A DNA stretch of 64,000 bases, from the NCBI RefSeq assembly GCF_002575655.3, contig NC_053036.3, forward strand, positions 197,874,788 to 197,938,787, written 5' to 3'. The notes under the pieces were generated by a model, which ran no database searches, had not been told where the DNA came from, and saw only the letters and a program-made list of their open reading frames with translations. Shown piece by piece: positions 1 through 11,800 of this stretch; position 1 is the stretch's first letter; the number at the start of each line of letters is the position of its first letter. This DNA is from Aegilops tauschii subsp. strangulata. Lineage: Eukaryota > Streptophyta > Magnoliopsida > Poales > Poaceae. The translations under genes were made by a program, and so were the position numbers.

Positions 1-1842
1 GTAGATTTCCTCGCCGAGTGGATCGAACAGCAACTGCCTACTCAAGTCCACTCGGAGCACTAGACCATGTTCTTTGATGGTTCCAAGATGCTGAATGGTT
101 CCGATGCTGGGGTGGTACTGGTATCCCCCCGAGGAGACAAGCTCAGATATGTTCTCCAGATTCACTTTGATTCCTCCAATAACGAAGCGGAATATGAAGC
201 ACTCTTATATGGGTTACGTATGGCCATCTCACTCGGCGTCCGTCGCCTCATGGTCTACGGAGACTCAGATTTGGTAGTCAATCAAGTGATGAAGGAGTGG
301 GACGTCAGAAGCCCAGCTATGACTGGTTACTGCAATGCGGTAAGGAAGTTGGAAAAGAAATTTGAGGGGTTAGAGCTCCATCATATACCCCGACTGAAAA
401 ATCAAGCAGTCGATGATTTGGCAAATATAGGTTCCAAGAGGGAAGCCATTCCCAGCAACGTGTTTTTGGAACACATTCATACACCTTCAGTTCAAGAAGA
501 TCCTTTTACTGAAGAGCCCCCACAGCCTAAGAGTGCCACAGATCCGACTGAAGTCGAAGTCCCAGCCATGGTCGACCTGATCATGGAGGTTTTGGTCATC
601 ACTCCCGACTGGACGGTGCCATACATTGCGTATATCCTTAGGAAGGAACTCCCAGAGGATGAAGAAGAGGCTCGACAGATCGTCTGTCGATCCAAAGCCT
701 TTACCGTGATAAGAGGACAACTGTTCAGGGAAAGCGTAATCGGAGTCAGCCAGAAATGCATAACACCAGAAGAAGGTCGAGTGATCCTCAACGACATCCA
801 CTCGAGGACCTGTGGTCACCATGCGTCCTCTCGGACCATTGTGGCCAAAGCATACCGAGCTGGATTTTATTGGCCACGAGCGAATGAAATGGCGAAAGAT
901 ATAGTCGACAAATGTGAAGGCTGCCAGTTTTACTCCAATATGTCCCACAAGCCTGCGTTAGCCCTGAAGACTATTCCACTCGTCTGGCCCTTTGCTGTTT
1001 GGGGATTGGATATGGTTGGACCCCTGAGGACTGGTAGGAGCGGCTTCACTCATGTGCTTGTAGCAGTCGACAAGTTTACCAAATGGATTGAAGCCAAGCC
1101 TATCAAGAATCTTGAAGCCAGTACTGCGGTCAGCTTCATCAGAGAATTGACATTTAGATATGGAGTTCCGCACAGCGTCATCACTAACAATGGGTCGAAC
1201 TTCAATTCTGATGAGTTCAGAGCCTTCTGTGCTTCCCAAGGCACACGAGTCGACTATGCTTCAGTCGCCCACCCCCAGTCGAATGGACAAGCAGAAAGAG
1301 CAAACGGCTTGATTCTCAAAGGACTGAAACCCCGACTAATGCGTGATCTCAAGCACGCAGCAGGCGTCTGGGTCGATGAGCTTCCATCAGTTCTTTGGGG
1401 ATTGAGGACAACTCCCAATCGGTCGACTGGCCGAACTCCATTCTTCTTGGTTTATGGAGCTGAAGCTGTTCTACTGAGTGACTTGCTTCACAATGCACCC
1501 CGAGTCGAGCTCTTCTCTGAAGATGAAGCAGAACAGGCCCGGCAGGACGCAGTTGATCTCCTAGAGGAGCAAAGAGAGATGGCCTTAATCCGGTCGACCA
1601 TTTATCAGCAAGACTTGCGTCGATTCCACGCAAGAAACGTGAGGGGCCGAGCCTTTCAAGAGGGAGACTTGGTTCTTCGAGTGGATCAGCAGAAACCACA
1701 CAAGCTCGCCCCTGCTTGGGAAGGTCCCTTCATTATCACCAGAGTTCTCCACAATGGAGCATCCCATCTTTACAATGTCGAGCATCAAAAAGACGAGCCA
1801 CGGGCTTGGAATGCAGAGCTGCTCCGCCCCTTTTATAGTTAA
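1..1842 (+). pseudogene. Gypsy pol 3' end: archaeal-type RNase H and integrase, defective
   Basis: The frame is open from base 1 except for a TAG at 61-63, where Tat relatives usually carry tryptophan, followed by a 591-residue reading frame from 67. Residues 1-120 form the second (archaeal-type) RNase H, with D4, the E40/E42 region in NNEAEYEALLYGL, D66/D68 and a DDL motif near 116. The integrase zinc finger is H245, H251 or H252, C283 and C286. Its catalytic core shows D315 and E410. The central aspartate of the usual T-D-N-G motif is asparagine (N374, codon AAC at 1186-1188). The C-terminal integrase domain runs to the TAA. With an internal stop and a missing catalytic acid this copy cannot supply working integrase. 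The domain order is seen directly; loss of function is inferred. Confidence 0.85.
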
Positions 1843-1992
1843 GTACTCATTCGGATGAGATGTAATACGAAATACCTTTGTAGTTTGTTCAATCAAAGAC
1901 AAGACCTTTACAGTCTTCCTAAATGGTTGTTGTTACTTTTGTTGGCGTCTGAAATCCCCCAGTGGGTGACTTTGCCGCGAATCCGTTTCGCC

Positions 1993-2473
1993 TAAAGTTT
2001 GAAAAATCCTACCAAGTGATGAGCAAGCCTCTCACTCGGGGGCTTAGCTGCAGCCCAGTACTCGCCTAAGTTTGAAAAACACTACCGAGTGGTGAGCAAC
2101 CCTCCCACTCGGGGGCTTAGCTGCAGTCCAGTACTCGCCTAAGTTTGAAAAATCCTACCGAGTGATGAGCAAGCCTCTCACTCGGGGGCTTAGCTGTAGT
2201 CCAGTACTCGCCTAAGTTTGAAAAATCCTACCGAGTGATGAGCAAGCCTCTCACTCGGGGGCTTAGCTGCAGTCCAGTACTCGCCTAAGTTTGAAAAATC
2301 CTACCGAGTGCTGAGCAACCCTCCCATTCGGGGGCTTAGCTGCAGTCCAGTACTCGCCTAAGTTTGAAAAATCCTACCGAGTGATGAGCAAGCCTCTCAC
2401 TCGGGGGCTTAGCTGCAGTCCAGTACTCGCCTAAGTTTGAAAAATCCTACCGAGTGGTGAGCAACCCTCCCAC
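1993..2473 (+). repeat. 73-bp tandem array of the Tat element, left half
   Basis: About six and a half copies of a 73-bp unit lie here. Each contains CTCGGGGGCTTAGCTGCAG and CGCCTAAGTTTGAAAAATCC. Unit starts fall near 2034, 2107, 2180, 2253, 2326 and 2399. Copies differ mainly in GTGATGAGCAAGCCTC versus GTGGTGAGCAACCCTC. The array stops at the Angela insertion and resumes at 19801. Position 1843 to about 1990 is the pol 3' flank, with no other feature seen. Confidence 0.9.
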
Positions 2474-4194
2474 TGTTGGGGAACATAGTAATTTAAAAAA
2501 AATTCCTATGCACACGCAAGATCATGGTGATGCATAACAATGAGAGGGGAGAGTGTTGTCCACGTACCCTCGTAGACTGACAGCGGAAGCGTTATCACAA
2601 CACGGTTGATGTAGTCGTACGTCTTCACGATCCGACCGATCAAGTACCGAACGTACGGCACCTCCGAGTTCTACACACGTACAGCTCGATGACGTCCCTC
2701 GAACTCCGATCCAGCCGAGTGTTGAGGGAGAGTTTCGTCAGCACGACGGCGTGGGGACGATGATGATGTTCCACCGACGCAGGGCTTCGCCTAAGCTCCG
2801 CAACGGTATTATCGAGGTGTAATATGGTGGAGGGGGGCACCGCACACGGCTAAGAGATCTCAAGGATCAATTGTTGTGTCTCTGGGGTGCCCCCCTGCCC
2901 CCGTATATAAAGGAGCAAGGGGGAGGCAGCCGGCCAAAGGGAGAGGCGCGCCAAAAGGAGGGAGTCCTACTCCCACCGGGAGTAGGACTCCTCCTTTCCT
3001 TCTGGGAATAGGAGAAGGGAAGGGGAAAGGAGAAAGAAGGAAGGGTGCGCCCCCCTTCCCTAGTCCAATTCGGACCAGACCATGGGGAGGGGTGCGGCCA
3101 CCTTTTGAGGCCTTTCTCTCCTTTCCCGTATGGCCCATTAAGGCCCAATACGAATTCCCGTAACTCTCCGGTACTCCGAAAAATACCCGGATCACTCGGA
3201 ACCTTTCCGAAGTCTGAATATAGTCGTCCAATATATCGATCTTTACGTCTCGGCCATTTCAAGACTCCTCGTCATGTCCCCGATCTCTTCCGGGACTCCG
3301 AACTCCTTCGGTACATCAACATACATAAACTCATAATAAAACTGTCATCGTAACTTTATGCGTGCGGACCCTACGGGTTCGAGAACTATGTAGACATGAC
3401 CGAGACACGTCTCTGGTCAATAACAAATAGCGGGACCTGGATGCCCATATTGGCTCCCACATATTCTACGAAGATCTTTATCGGTCAGACCGCATAACAA
3501 CATACGTTGTTCCCTTTGTCACCGGTATGTTACTTGTCCGAGATTTGATCGTCGGTATCTCGATACCTAGTTCAATCTCGTTACCGGCAAGTCTCTTTAC
3601 TCGTTCCGTAACAGATCATCCCGCAACTAACTCATTAGTCACAATGCTTGCAAGGCTTATAGTGATGTGCATTACCGAGTGGGCCCAGAGATACCTCTCC
3701 GACAATTGGAGTGACAAATCCTAATCTCGAAATACGCCAACCCAACAAGTACCTTCGGAGACACCTGTAGAGCACCTTTATAATCACCCAGTTACGTTGT
3801 GACGTTTGGTAGCACACAAAGTGTTCCTCCGGTAAACGGGAGTTGCATAATCTCATAGTCATAGGAACATGTATAAGTCATGAAGAAAGCAATAGCAACA
3901 TACTAAACGATCGAGTGTAAGCTAACGGAATGGGTCAAGTCAATCACATCATTCTCCTAATGATGTGATCCCATTAATCAAATGACAACTCATGTCAATG
4001 GCTAGGAAACATAACCATCTTTGATCAACGAGCTAGTCAAGTAGAGGCATACTAGTGACACTCTGTTTGTCTATGTATTCACACATGTATCAAGTTTCCG
4101 GTTAATACAATTCTAGCATGAATAATAAACATTTATCATGATATAAGGAAATAAATAATAACTTTATTATTGCCTCTAGGGCATATTTCCTTCA
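2474..4194 (-). repeat. Angela-1 3' LTR (left end on the + strand)
   Basis: 1721 bp. On the minus strand it begins TGAAGGAAATATGCCC and ends CCCCAACA. A TATA-like TTTATATACGG lies on the minus strand at about 2902-2912. The small proline- and glycine-rich reading frames in this LTR are not genes. Confidence 0.93.
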
Positions 4195-4208
4195 GTCTCC
4201 CACTTGCA
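4195..4208 (-). other. Polypurine tract of Angela-1
   Basis: Read on the minus strand this is TGCAAGTGGGAGAC, directly abutting the 3' LTR. The same motif occurs at the equivalent place in the other three Copia elements of the window. It is the expected primer site for plus-strand DNA synthesis. Confidence 0.85.
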
Positions 4209-4225
4209 CTAGAGTCAATAATCTA

Positions 4226-4372
4226 GTTCACATCGCCATGTGATTTAACATCAATAGTTCACATCACCATGTGATTAACACCCATAGTTCACATCGTCAT
4301 GTGACCAACACCCAAAGGGTTTACTAGAGTCAGTAATCTAGTTCACATCGCTATGTGATTAACACCCAAAGA
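4226..4372 (-). repeat. Short degenerate repeat between pol and the polypurine tract of Angela-1
   Basis: Four imperfect copies of a roughly 30-bp unit containing TAGTTCACATCGCCATGTGA start near 4226, 4255, 4285 and 4338. The two other Angela copies in the window have the ordinary pol 3' end here, so this is a local rearrangement of this copy. Confidence 0.7.
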
Positions 4373-4379
4373 GTACTAA

Positions 4380-5800
4380 GGTGTGATCATGTTTTGCTTG
4401 TGAGATAATTTTAGTCAACGGGTCTGTCACATTCAAATCCGTAAGTATTTTGCAAATTTCTATGTCTACAATGCTCTGCATGGAGCTACTCTAGCTAATT
4501 GCTCCCAATTTCAATATGTATCTAGACCGAGACTTAGAGTCATCTAGATTAGTGTCAAAACTTGCATCGACGTAACCCTTTACGACGAGCCTTTTGTCAC
4601 TTCCATAATCGAGAAACATATCCTTATTCCAGTAAGGATACTTTTGACCGCTGTCCAATGATCTACTCCTAGATCACTATTGTACTCCCTTGCCAAAATC
4701 AGTGTAGGGTATACAATAGATCTGGTACACAGCATGGCATACTTTATAGAACCTATGGCCGAGGCATAGGGAATGACTTTCATTCTTTTTCTATCTTCTG
4801 TCGTGGTCGGGTTTTGAGTCTTACTCAATTTCACACCTTGTAACACAGGCAAGAAACTCTTTCTTTGACTGTTCCATTTTGAACCACTTCAAAATCTTGT
4901 TAAGGTATGTACTCATTGAAAAAACTTATCAAGCGTCTTGATCTATCTCTATAGATCTTGATGCTCAATATGTAAGCAGCTTCACCGAGGTCTTTCTTTG
5001 AAAAAACTCCTTTCAAACACTCCTTTATGCTTTGCAGAATAATTCTACATTATTTCCGATCAATAATATGTCATTCACATATACTTATCAGAAATGCTGT
5101 AGTGCTCCCACTCACTTTCTTGTAAATACAGGCTTCACCGCAAGTCTGTACAAAACTATATCCTTTGATCAACTTATCAAAGCGTATATTCCTACTCCGA
5201 GATGCTTGCACCAGTCCATAGATGGATCGCTGGAGCTTGCATATTTTGTTAGCACCTTTAGGATTGACAAAACCTTCTGGTTGCATCATATACAACTCTT
5301 CTTTAATAAATCCATTAAGGAATGCAGTTTTGTTTATCCATTTGCCAGATTTCATAAAATGCGGCAATTGCTAACATGATTCGGACAGACTTAAGCATAG
5401 ATACGAGTGAGAAACTCTCATCGTAGTCAACACCTTAAACTTGTCGAAAACCTTTTGCGACAATTCTAGCTTTGTAGATAGTAACACTACTATCAGCGTC
5501 CGTCTTCCTCTTGAAGATCCATTTAATCTCAATGGCTCGCCGATCATTGGGCAAGTCAATCAAAGTCCATACTTTGTTCTCATACATGGATCTCATCTCA
5601 GATTTCATGGCTTCAAGCCATTTTGCGGAATCTGGGCTCACCATCGCTTCTTCATAGTTCGTAGGTTCGCCATGGTCTAGTAACATGACCTCCAGAACAG
5701 GATTACCATACCACTCTGGTGCGGATCTTACTCTGGTTGATCTACGAGGTTCAGTAATAACTTGATCTGAAGTTTCATGATCATCATCATTAACTTCCTC
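4380..5800 (-). pseudogene. Angela-1 pol, C-terminal half (RT and RNase H), degraded
   Basis: Minus-strand fragments match the Copia reverse transcriptase and RNase H seen intact in the other copies. The stretch 5435-5800 covers the linker and first RT blocks, 5071-5367 the middle of RT, and 4580-4852 the RNase H start. Several frameshifts and stops separate them. Much of the RNase H coding region expected between about 4450 and 4580 has been replaced or deleted when compared with 61440-61750. The coding strand is interrupted at 5800 by Angela-2 and resumes at 14580. It is a dead copy. Confidence 0.85.
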
Positions 5801-5805
5801 ACTAA

Positions 5806-7543
5806 TGAAGGAAATATGCCCTAGAGGCAATAATAAAGTATTATATATTTCCTTGTATCATGATAAATGTTTATTATTCATGCTAGAATTGTATTAACCG
5901 GAAACATAATACATGTGTGAATACATAGACAAACAAAGTGTCACTAGTATGCCTCTACTTGACTAGCTCGTTAATCAAAGATGGTTATGTTTCCTAGCCA
6001 TAGACATGAGTTGTTATTTGATTAACGGGATCACCTCATTAGGAGAATGACGTGATTGACATGACCCATTACGTTAGCTTAGCACCCGATCGTTTAGTAT
6101 GTTGCTATTGCTTTCTTCATGACTTATACATGTTCCCATGACTATGAGATTATGCAACTCCCGTTTACCGGAGGAACACTTTGTGTGCTACCAAACGTCA
6201 CAACGTAACTGGGTGATTATAAAGGTGCTCTACAGGTGTCTCCAAAGGTACTTGTTGGGTTGGCGTATTTCGAGATTAGGATTTGTCACTCCGATTGTCG
6301 AAGAGGTATCTCAGGGCCCACTCGGTAATGCACATCACTATAAGCCTTGCAAGCATTGTGACTAATGAGTTAGTTGCGGGATGATGTATTACGGAACGAG
6401 TAAAGAGACTTGCCGGTAACGAGATTGAACTAGGTATCGAGATACCGACGATCGAATCTCGGGCAAGTAACATACCGATGACAAAGGGAACAACGTATGT
6501 TGTTATGCGGTCTGACCGATAAAGATCTTCGTAGAATATGTGGGAGCCAATATGGGCATCCAGGTCCCGCTATTGGTTATTGACCGGAGAGGTGTCTCGG
6601 TCATGTCTACATAGTTCTCGAACCCAAAGGGTCCGCACGCTTAAAAGTTACGATGACAGTTATATTATGAGTTTATGTGATTTGATGTACCGAAGGTTGT
6701 TCGGAGTCCCGGATGTGATCACGGACATGACGAGGAGTCTCGAAATGGTCGAGACGTAAAGATTGATATATTGGACGACTATATTCGGACACCGGAAGTG
6801 TTCCGAAGAAGTTTCGGATTAAACCGGAGTGCCGGAGGGTTACCGGAACCCCCCGGGGAAGTATTGGGCCTTAGTGGGCCTTGAGGGGAGAGAGAGGGCA
6901 GCAGCCAGGAGGTGGTGCGCCCCCTCCCAGGAGGAGTCCTAGTTGGACTAGGAGAGGGGGGCGCAGCCCCCTTTCCCTCTCCCTCTCCCTCTCTTTCCTT
7001 CCCCCCTTCTTTTCCTAGTAGGACTAGGAAAGGGGAGTCCTACTCCTACTAGGAGGAGGACTCCCCCCTCTCCTTGGCGCGCCCATAGGCAGCCGACCTC
7101 CCCCTTGCTCCTTTATATACGGGGGCAGGGGGCACCTCTATACACACTTGATATACGATATTTTAGCCGTGTGCGGTGCCCCCCTCCACCAGATTACACC
7201 TCGATAATACCGTCGCGAAGCTTAGGCGAAGCCCTGCGTCGGTGGAACATCATCATCGTCACCACGCCGTCGTGCTGACGAAACTCTCCCTCAACACTCG
7301 GCTGGATCGGAGTTCGAGGGACGTCATCGAGCTGAACGTGTGTAGAACTTCGGAGGTGCCGTACGTTCGGTACTTGATCGGTCGGATCGTGAAGACGTTC
7401 GGCTACATCAACCGCGTTGTAATAACGCTTCCGCTGTCGGTCTACGAGGGTACGTGGACAACACTCTCCCCTCTCGTTGCTATGCATCACCATGATCTTG
7501 CGTGTGCGTAGGAAATTTTTTTAAATTACTACGTTCCCCAACA
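5806..7543 (+). repeat. Angela-2 5' LTR
   Basis: 1738 bp, starting TGAAGG and ending CCCCAACA. It differs from the 3' LTR at 6300 (A/G), 6799 (A/G), in the CCCCCC run near 7066, near 7137, at about 7413 (G/A) and near 7522 (T/G). Confidence 0.95.
7112..7120 (+). promoter_or_regulatory. TATA box of the Angela-2 5' LTR promoter
   Basis: TTTATATAC sits about 430 bp before the LTR end in a C-rich context. BARE/Angela promoters place their core TATA in this part of the LTR. The 3' LTR carries the same motif near 14143. Confidence 0.65.
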
Positions 7544-7544
7544 G

Positions 7545-7560
7545 TGGCATCCGAGCCTGG
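7545..7560 (+). other. Primer-binding site of Angela-2
   Basis: TGGCATCCGAGCCTGG lies one base after the LTR end. It resembles the initiator-methionine tRNA complement TGGTATCAGAGC used by Copia elements, with two mismatches in the first twelve bases. The same variant is present in Angela-1 (minus strand, about 18061-18077). Confidence 0.75.
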
Positions 7561-8813
7561 TTTTATGCGTTGATGCTTTGCACGAGTAGAACACAAGTGA
7601 GTTGTGGGCGATATAAGTCATACTGCTTACCAGCATGTCATACTTTGGTTCAGCGGTATTGTGAGATGAAGCGGCCCGGACCGACATTACGCGTACGCTT
7701 ACGCGAGACTGGTTTCACCGTTCGGAGCACTCGTTGCTTAAAGGTGACTGGCGGGTGTCTGTCTCTCTCACTTTAGTTGAACCGAGTGTGGCTACGCCCG
7801 GTCCTTGCGAAGGTTAAAACAGCACCAACTTGACAAACTATCGTTTTGGTTTTGATGCGTAGGTAAGAACGGTTCTTGCTAAGCCCGTAGCAGCCACGTA
7901 AAACTTGCAACAACAAAGTAGAGGACGTCTAACTTGTTTTTGCAGGGCATGTTGTGATGTGATATGGTCAAGACATGATGTGATATAATGTGTTGTATGA
8001 GATGATCATGTTTTGTAACCGAGTTATCGGCAACTGGCAGGAGCCATATGGTTGTCGCTTTATTGTATGAGATGCAATCGCCATGTAATAGTTTTACTTT
8101 ATCACTAAGCGGTAGCGATAGTCGTAAAAGTAATAAGTTGGCGAGACGACAACGATACTACGATGGAGATCAAGGTGTCGAGCCGGTGACGATGGTGATC
8201 ATGATGGTGCTTCGGAGATGGTGATCACAAGCACGTTGCTTCGGAGATGGAGATCACAAGCACAAGATGATGATGGCCATATCATATCACTTATATTGAT
8301 TGCATGTGATGTTAATCCTTTATGCATCTTATCTTGCTTTGATTGACGGTAGCATTATAAGATGATCTCTCACTAAAATTTCAAGATAAAAGTGTTCTCC
8401 CTGAGTATGCACCGTTGCAAAAGTTCTTCGTGCTGAGACACCACGTGTTAATCGGGTGTGATAGGCTCTACGTTCAAATACAACGGGTGCAAAACAGTTG
8501 CACACGCGGAATACTCGGGTTAAACTTGACGAGCCTAGCATATACAGATATGGCCTCGGAACACAGAGACCGAAAGGTCAAGCGTGAATCATATAGTAGA
8601 TATGATCAACATAGTGATGTTCACCATTGAAACTACTCCATCTCACGTGTTAATCGGTCATGGTTTAGTTGCTTTGGATCACGTAATCACTTAGATGATT
8701 AGAGAGATGTCTATCTAAGTGGGAGTTCTTAAGTAATATGATTAATTGAACTTTAATTTATCATGAACTTAGTACCTGATAGTATCTTGCTTGTCTATGT
8801 TAATTGTAGATAT
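7561..8813 (+). other. Angela-2 untranslated leader
   Basis: About 1.25 kb of leader between the primer-binding site and the gag start. It should contain the packaging and dimerisation signals, which I cannot locate by eye. No convincing coding region is present; the small frames here are not conserved in the BARE-type copy. Confidence 0.7.
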
Positions 8814-11800
8814 ATGGCCCGTGCTGTTGTTCCGTTAAATTTTAATGCGTTCCTTGAGAAAGCTAAGTTGAAAGATGATGGTAGCAATTACACGGACTGG
8901 GTCCGTAACTTGAGGATTATCCTCATTGCTGCACAGAAGAATTACGACCTGGAAGCACCGCTAGGTGCCAGGCCTCCTGCAAGAGCTACACCAGAAGTTA
9001 TGAACGTCTGGCAAAGCAAAGCTGATGACTACTCAATAGTTCAGTGTGCCATGCTTTACGGCTTAGAACCGGGACTTCAACGACGTTTTGAACGTCATGG
9101 AGCATATGAGATGTTCCAGGAGTTGAAGTTAATATTTCAAGCAAATGCCCGGATTGAGAGATATGAAGTCTCCAATAAGTTCTATAGCTGCAAGATGGAA
9201 GAGAATAGTTCTGTCAGTGAGCATATACTCAGAATGTCTGGGTATAATAATCACTTGATTCAACTGGGAGTTCAACTTCCGGATGATTGCGTCATTGACA
9301 GAATTCTTCAATCACTGCCACCAAGCTACAAGAGCTTCGTGATGAACTATAACATGCAAGGGATGGATAAGACGATTCCCGAGCTCTTCGCAATGCTAAA
9401 GGCAGCGGAGGTAGAAATCAAAAAGGAGCACCAAGTGTTGATGGTCAGTAAAACCACTAGTTTCAAGAAAAAGGGCAAAGGGAAGAAGAAAGGGAACTTC
9501 AAGAAGAATAGCAAGCAAGTTGCTGTTCAGGAGAAGAAATCCAAGTCTGGACCTAAGCCTGAAACTGAGTGCTTCTACTGTAAGCAGACTGGCCACTGGA
9601 AGCGGAACTGCCCCAAGTATTTGGCGGATAAGAAGGATGGCAAGGTTAACAAAGGTATATGTGATATACATGTTATTGATGTGTACCTTACTAATACTCG
9701 CAGTAGCACCTAGGTATTTGATACTGGTTCTGTTGCTAATATTTGCAACTCAAAACAGGGGCTACGGATTAAGCGAAGTTTAGCTAAGGACGAGGTGACG
9801 ATGCGCGTGGGAAATGGTTCCAAAGTCGATGTGATCGCCGTCGGCACGCTACCTCTACATCTACCTTCGGGATTAGTTTTAGACCTAAATAATTGTTATT
9901 TGGTGCCAGCGTTGAGCATGAACATTATATCTGGATCTTGTTTAATGCGAGACGGTTATTCATTTAAATCAGAGAATAATGGTTGTTCTATTTATATGAA
10001 TAATATCTTTTATGGTCATGCACCCTTGAAGAGTGGTCTATTTTTATTGAATCTCGATAGTAGTGATACACATATTCATAATGTTGAAACCAAAAGATGC
10101 AGAGTTAATAATGACAGTGCAACTTATTTGTGGCACTGCCGTTTGGGTCATATCGGTGTAAAGCGCATGAAGAAACTCCATACTGATGGAATTTTGGAAA
10201 CACTTGATTTTGAATCACTTGGTACTTGCGAACCGTGCCTTATGGGCAAGATGACAAAAACACCGTTCTCCGGAACTATGGAGAGAGCAAAAGATTTGTT
10301 GGAAATCATACACACAGATGTGTGTGGTCCGATGAATATTGAAGCTCGTGGCGGATATCGTTATTTTCTCACCTTCACAGATGATTTGAGCAGATATGGG
10401 TATATCTACTTGATGAAACATAAGTCTGAAACATTTGAAAAGTTCAAAGAATTTCAGAGTGAAGTTGAAAATCATCGTAACAAGAAAATAAAATTCCTAC
10501 GATCTGATCGTGGAGGAGAATATTTGAGTTACGAGTTTGGTCTACATTTGAAACAATGCGGAATAGTTTCGCAACTCACGCCACCCGGAACACCACAGCG
10601 TAATGGTGTGTCTGAACGTCGTAATCGCACTTTACTAGATATGGTGCGATCTATGATGTCTCTTACTGATTTACCGCTATCGTTTTGGGGTTATGCTTTA
10701 GAGACGGCTGCATTCACTCTAAATAGGACACCATCGAAATCCGTTGAGACGACGCCTTATCAACTATGGTTTGGCAAGAAACCAAAGTTGTCGTATCTTA
10801 AAGTTTGGGGTTGCGATGCTTATGTGAAGAAACTTCAACCTGATAAGCTCGAACCTAAATCGGAGAAAATGTGTCTTCATAGGATACCCAAAGGAGACCG
10901 TTGGGTACACCTTCTATCACAGATCCGAAGGCAAGATATTTGTTGCTAGAAATGGATCCTTTCTAGAGAAGGAGTTTCTCTCGAAAGATGTGAGTGGGAG
11001 GAAAGTAGAACTTGATGAGGTAACCGTACCTGCTCCCTTATTGGAAAGTAGATCATCGCAGAGCTCAGTTTCTGCGACTCCTACACCAAGTAGTGAGGAA
11101 GTTAATGATAATGATCATGAAACTTCAGATCAAGTTATTACTGAACTTCGTAGGTCAACTAGATCAAGATCCGCACCAGAGTGGTACGGTAATCCTGTTC
11201 TGGAGGTCATGTTACTAGACCATGGCGAACCTACGAACTATGAAGAAGCAATGGTGAGCCTAGATTCCGCAAAATGGCTTGAAGCCATGAAATCCGAGAT
11301 AGGATCCATGTATGAGAACAAAGTATGGACTTTGGTTGACTTGCCCGATGGTCGGCAAGCCATTGAAAATAAATGGATCTTCAAGAAGAAGACTGACGCT
11401 GATGGTAATGTTACTATCTATAAAGCTCGAATTGTTGCGAAAGGTTTTCGACAAGTTCAAGGGATTGACTACGATGAGACCTTCTCACCCGTAGCGATGC
11501 TTAAGTCTGTCCGAATCATGTTAGCAATTGCCGCATTTTATGATTATGAAATTTGGCAAATGGATGTCAAAACTGCGTTCCTGAATGGATTTCTGGAAGA
11601 AGAGTTGTATATGATGCAACCGGAAGGTTTTGTCGATCCAAAGGGAGCTAACAAAGTGTGCAAGCTCCAGCGATCCATTTATGGACTGGTGCAAGCCTCT
11701 CGGAGTTGGAATAAACGCTTTGATAGTGTGATCAAAGCATTTGGTTTTATACAGACTTTTGGAGAAGCCTGTATTTACAAGAAAGTGAGTGGGAGCTCGA

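Noticed and set aside
1993..2473. CRISPR-like array
   Set aside because: Units are contiguous 73-bp tandem repeats without unique spacers, in a plant retrotransposon.
2860..3262. Proline/glycine-rich frames of about 95-131 codons in Angela LTRs (also 18457-18836)
   Set aside because: They lie in the GC-rich, low-complexity part of the LTR around the TATA box, overlap on both strands and have no domain; composition artefacts.
7176..7511. 111-codon frames repeated in every Angela LTR (also 14207-14542)
   Set aside because: Within the LTR downstream of the TATA box, present only because the LTR is duplicated; no conserved protein motif.
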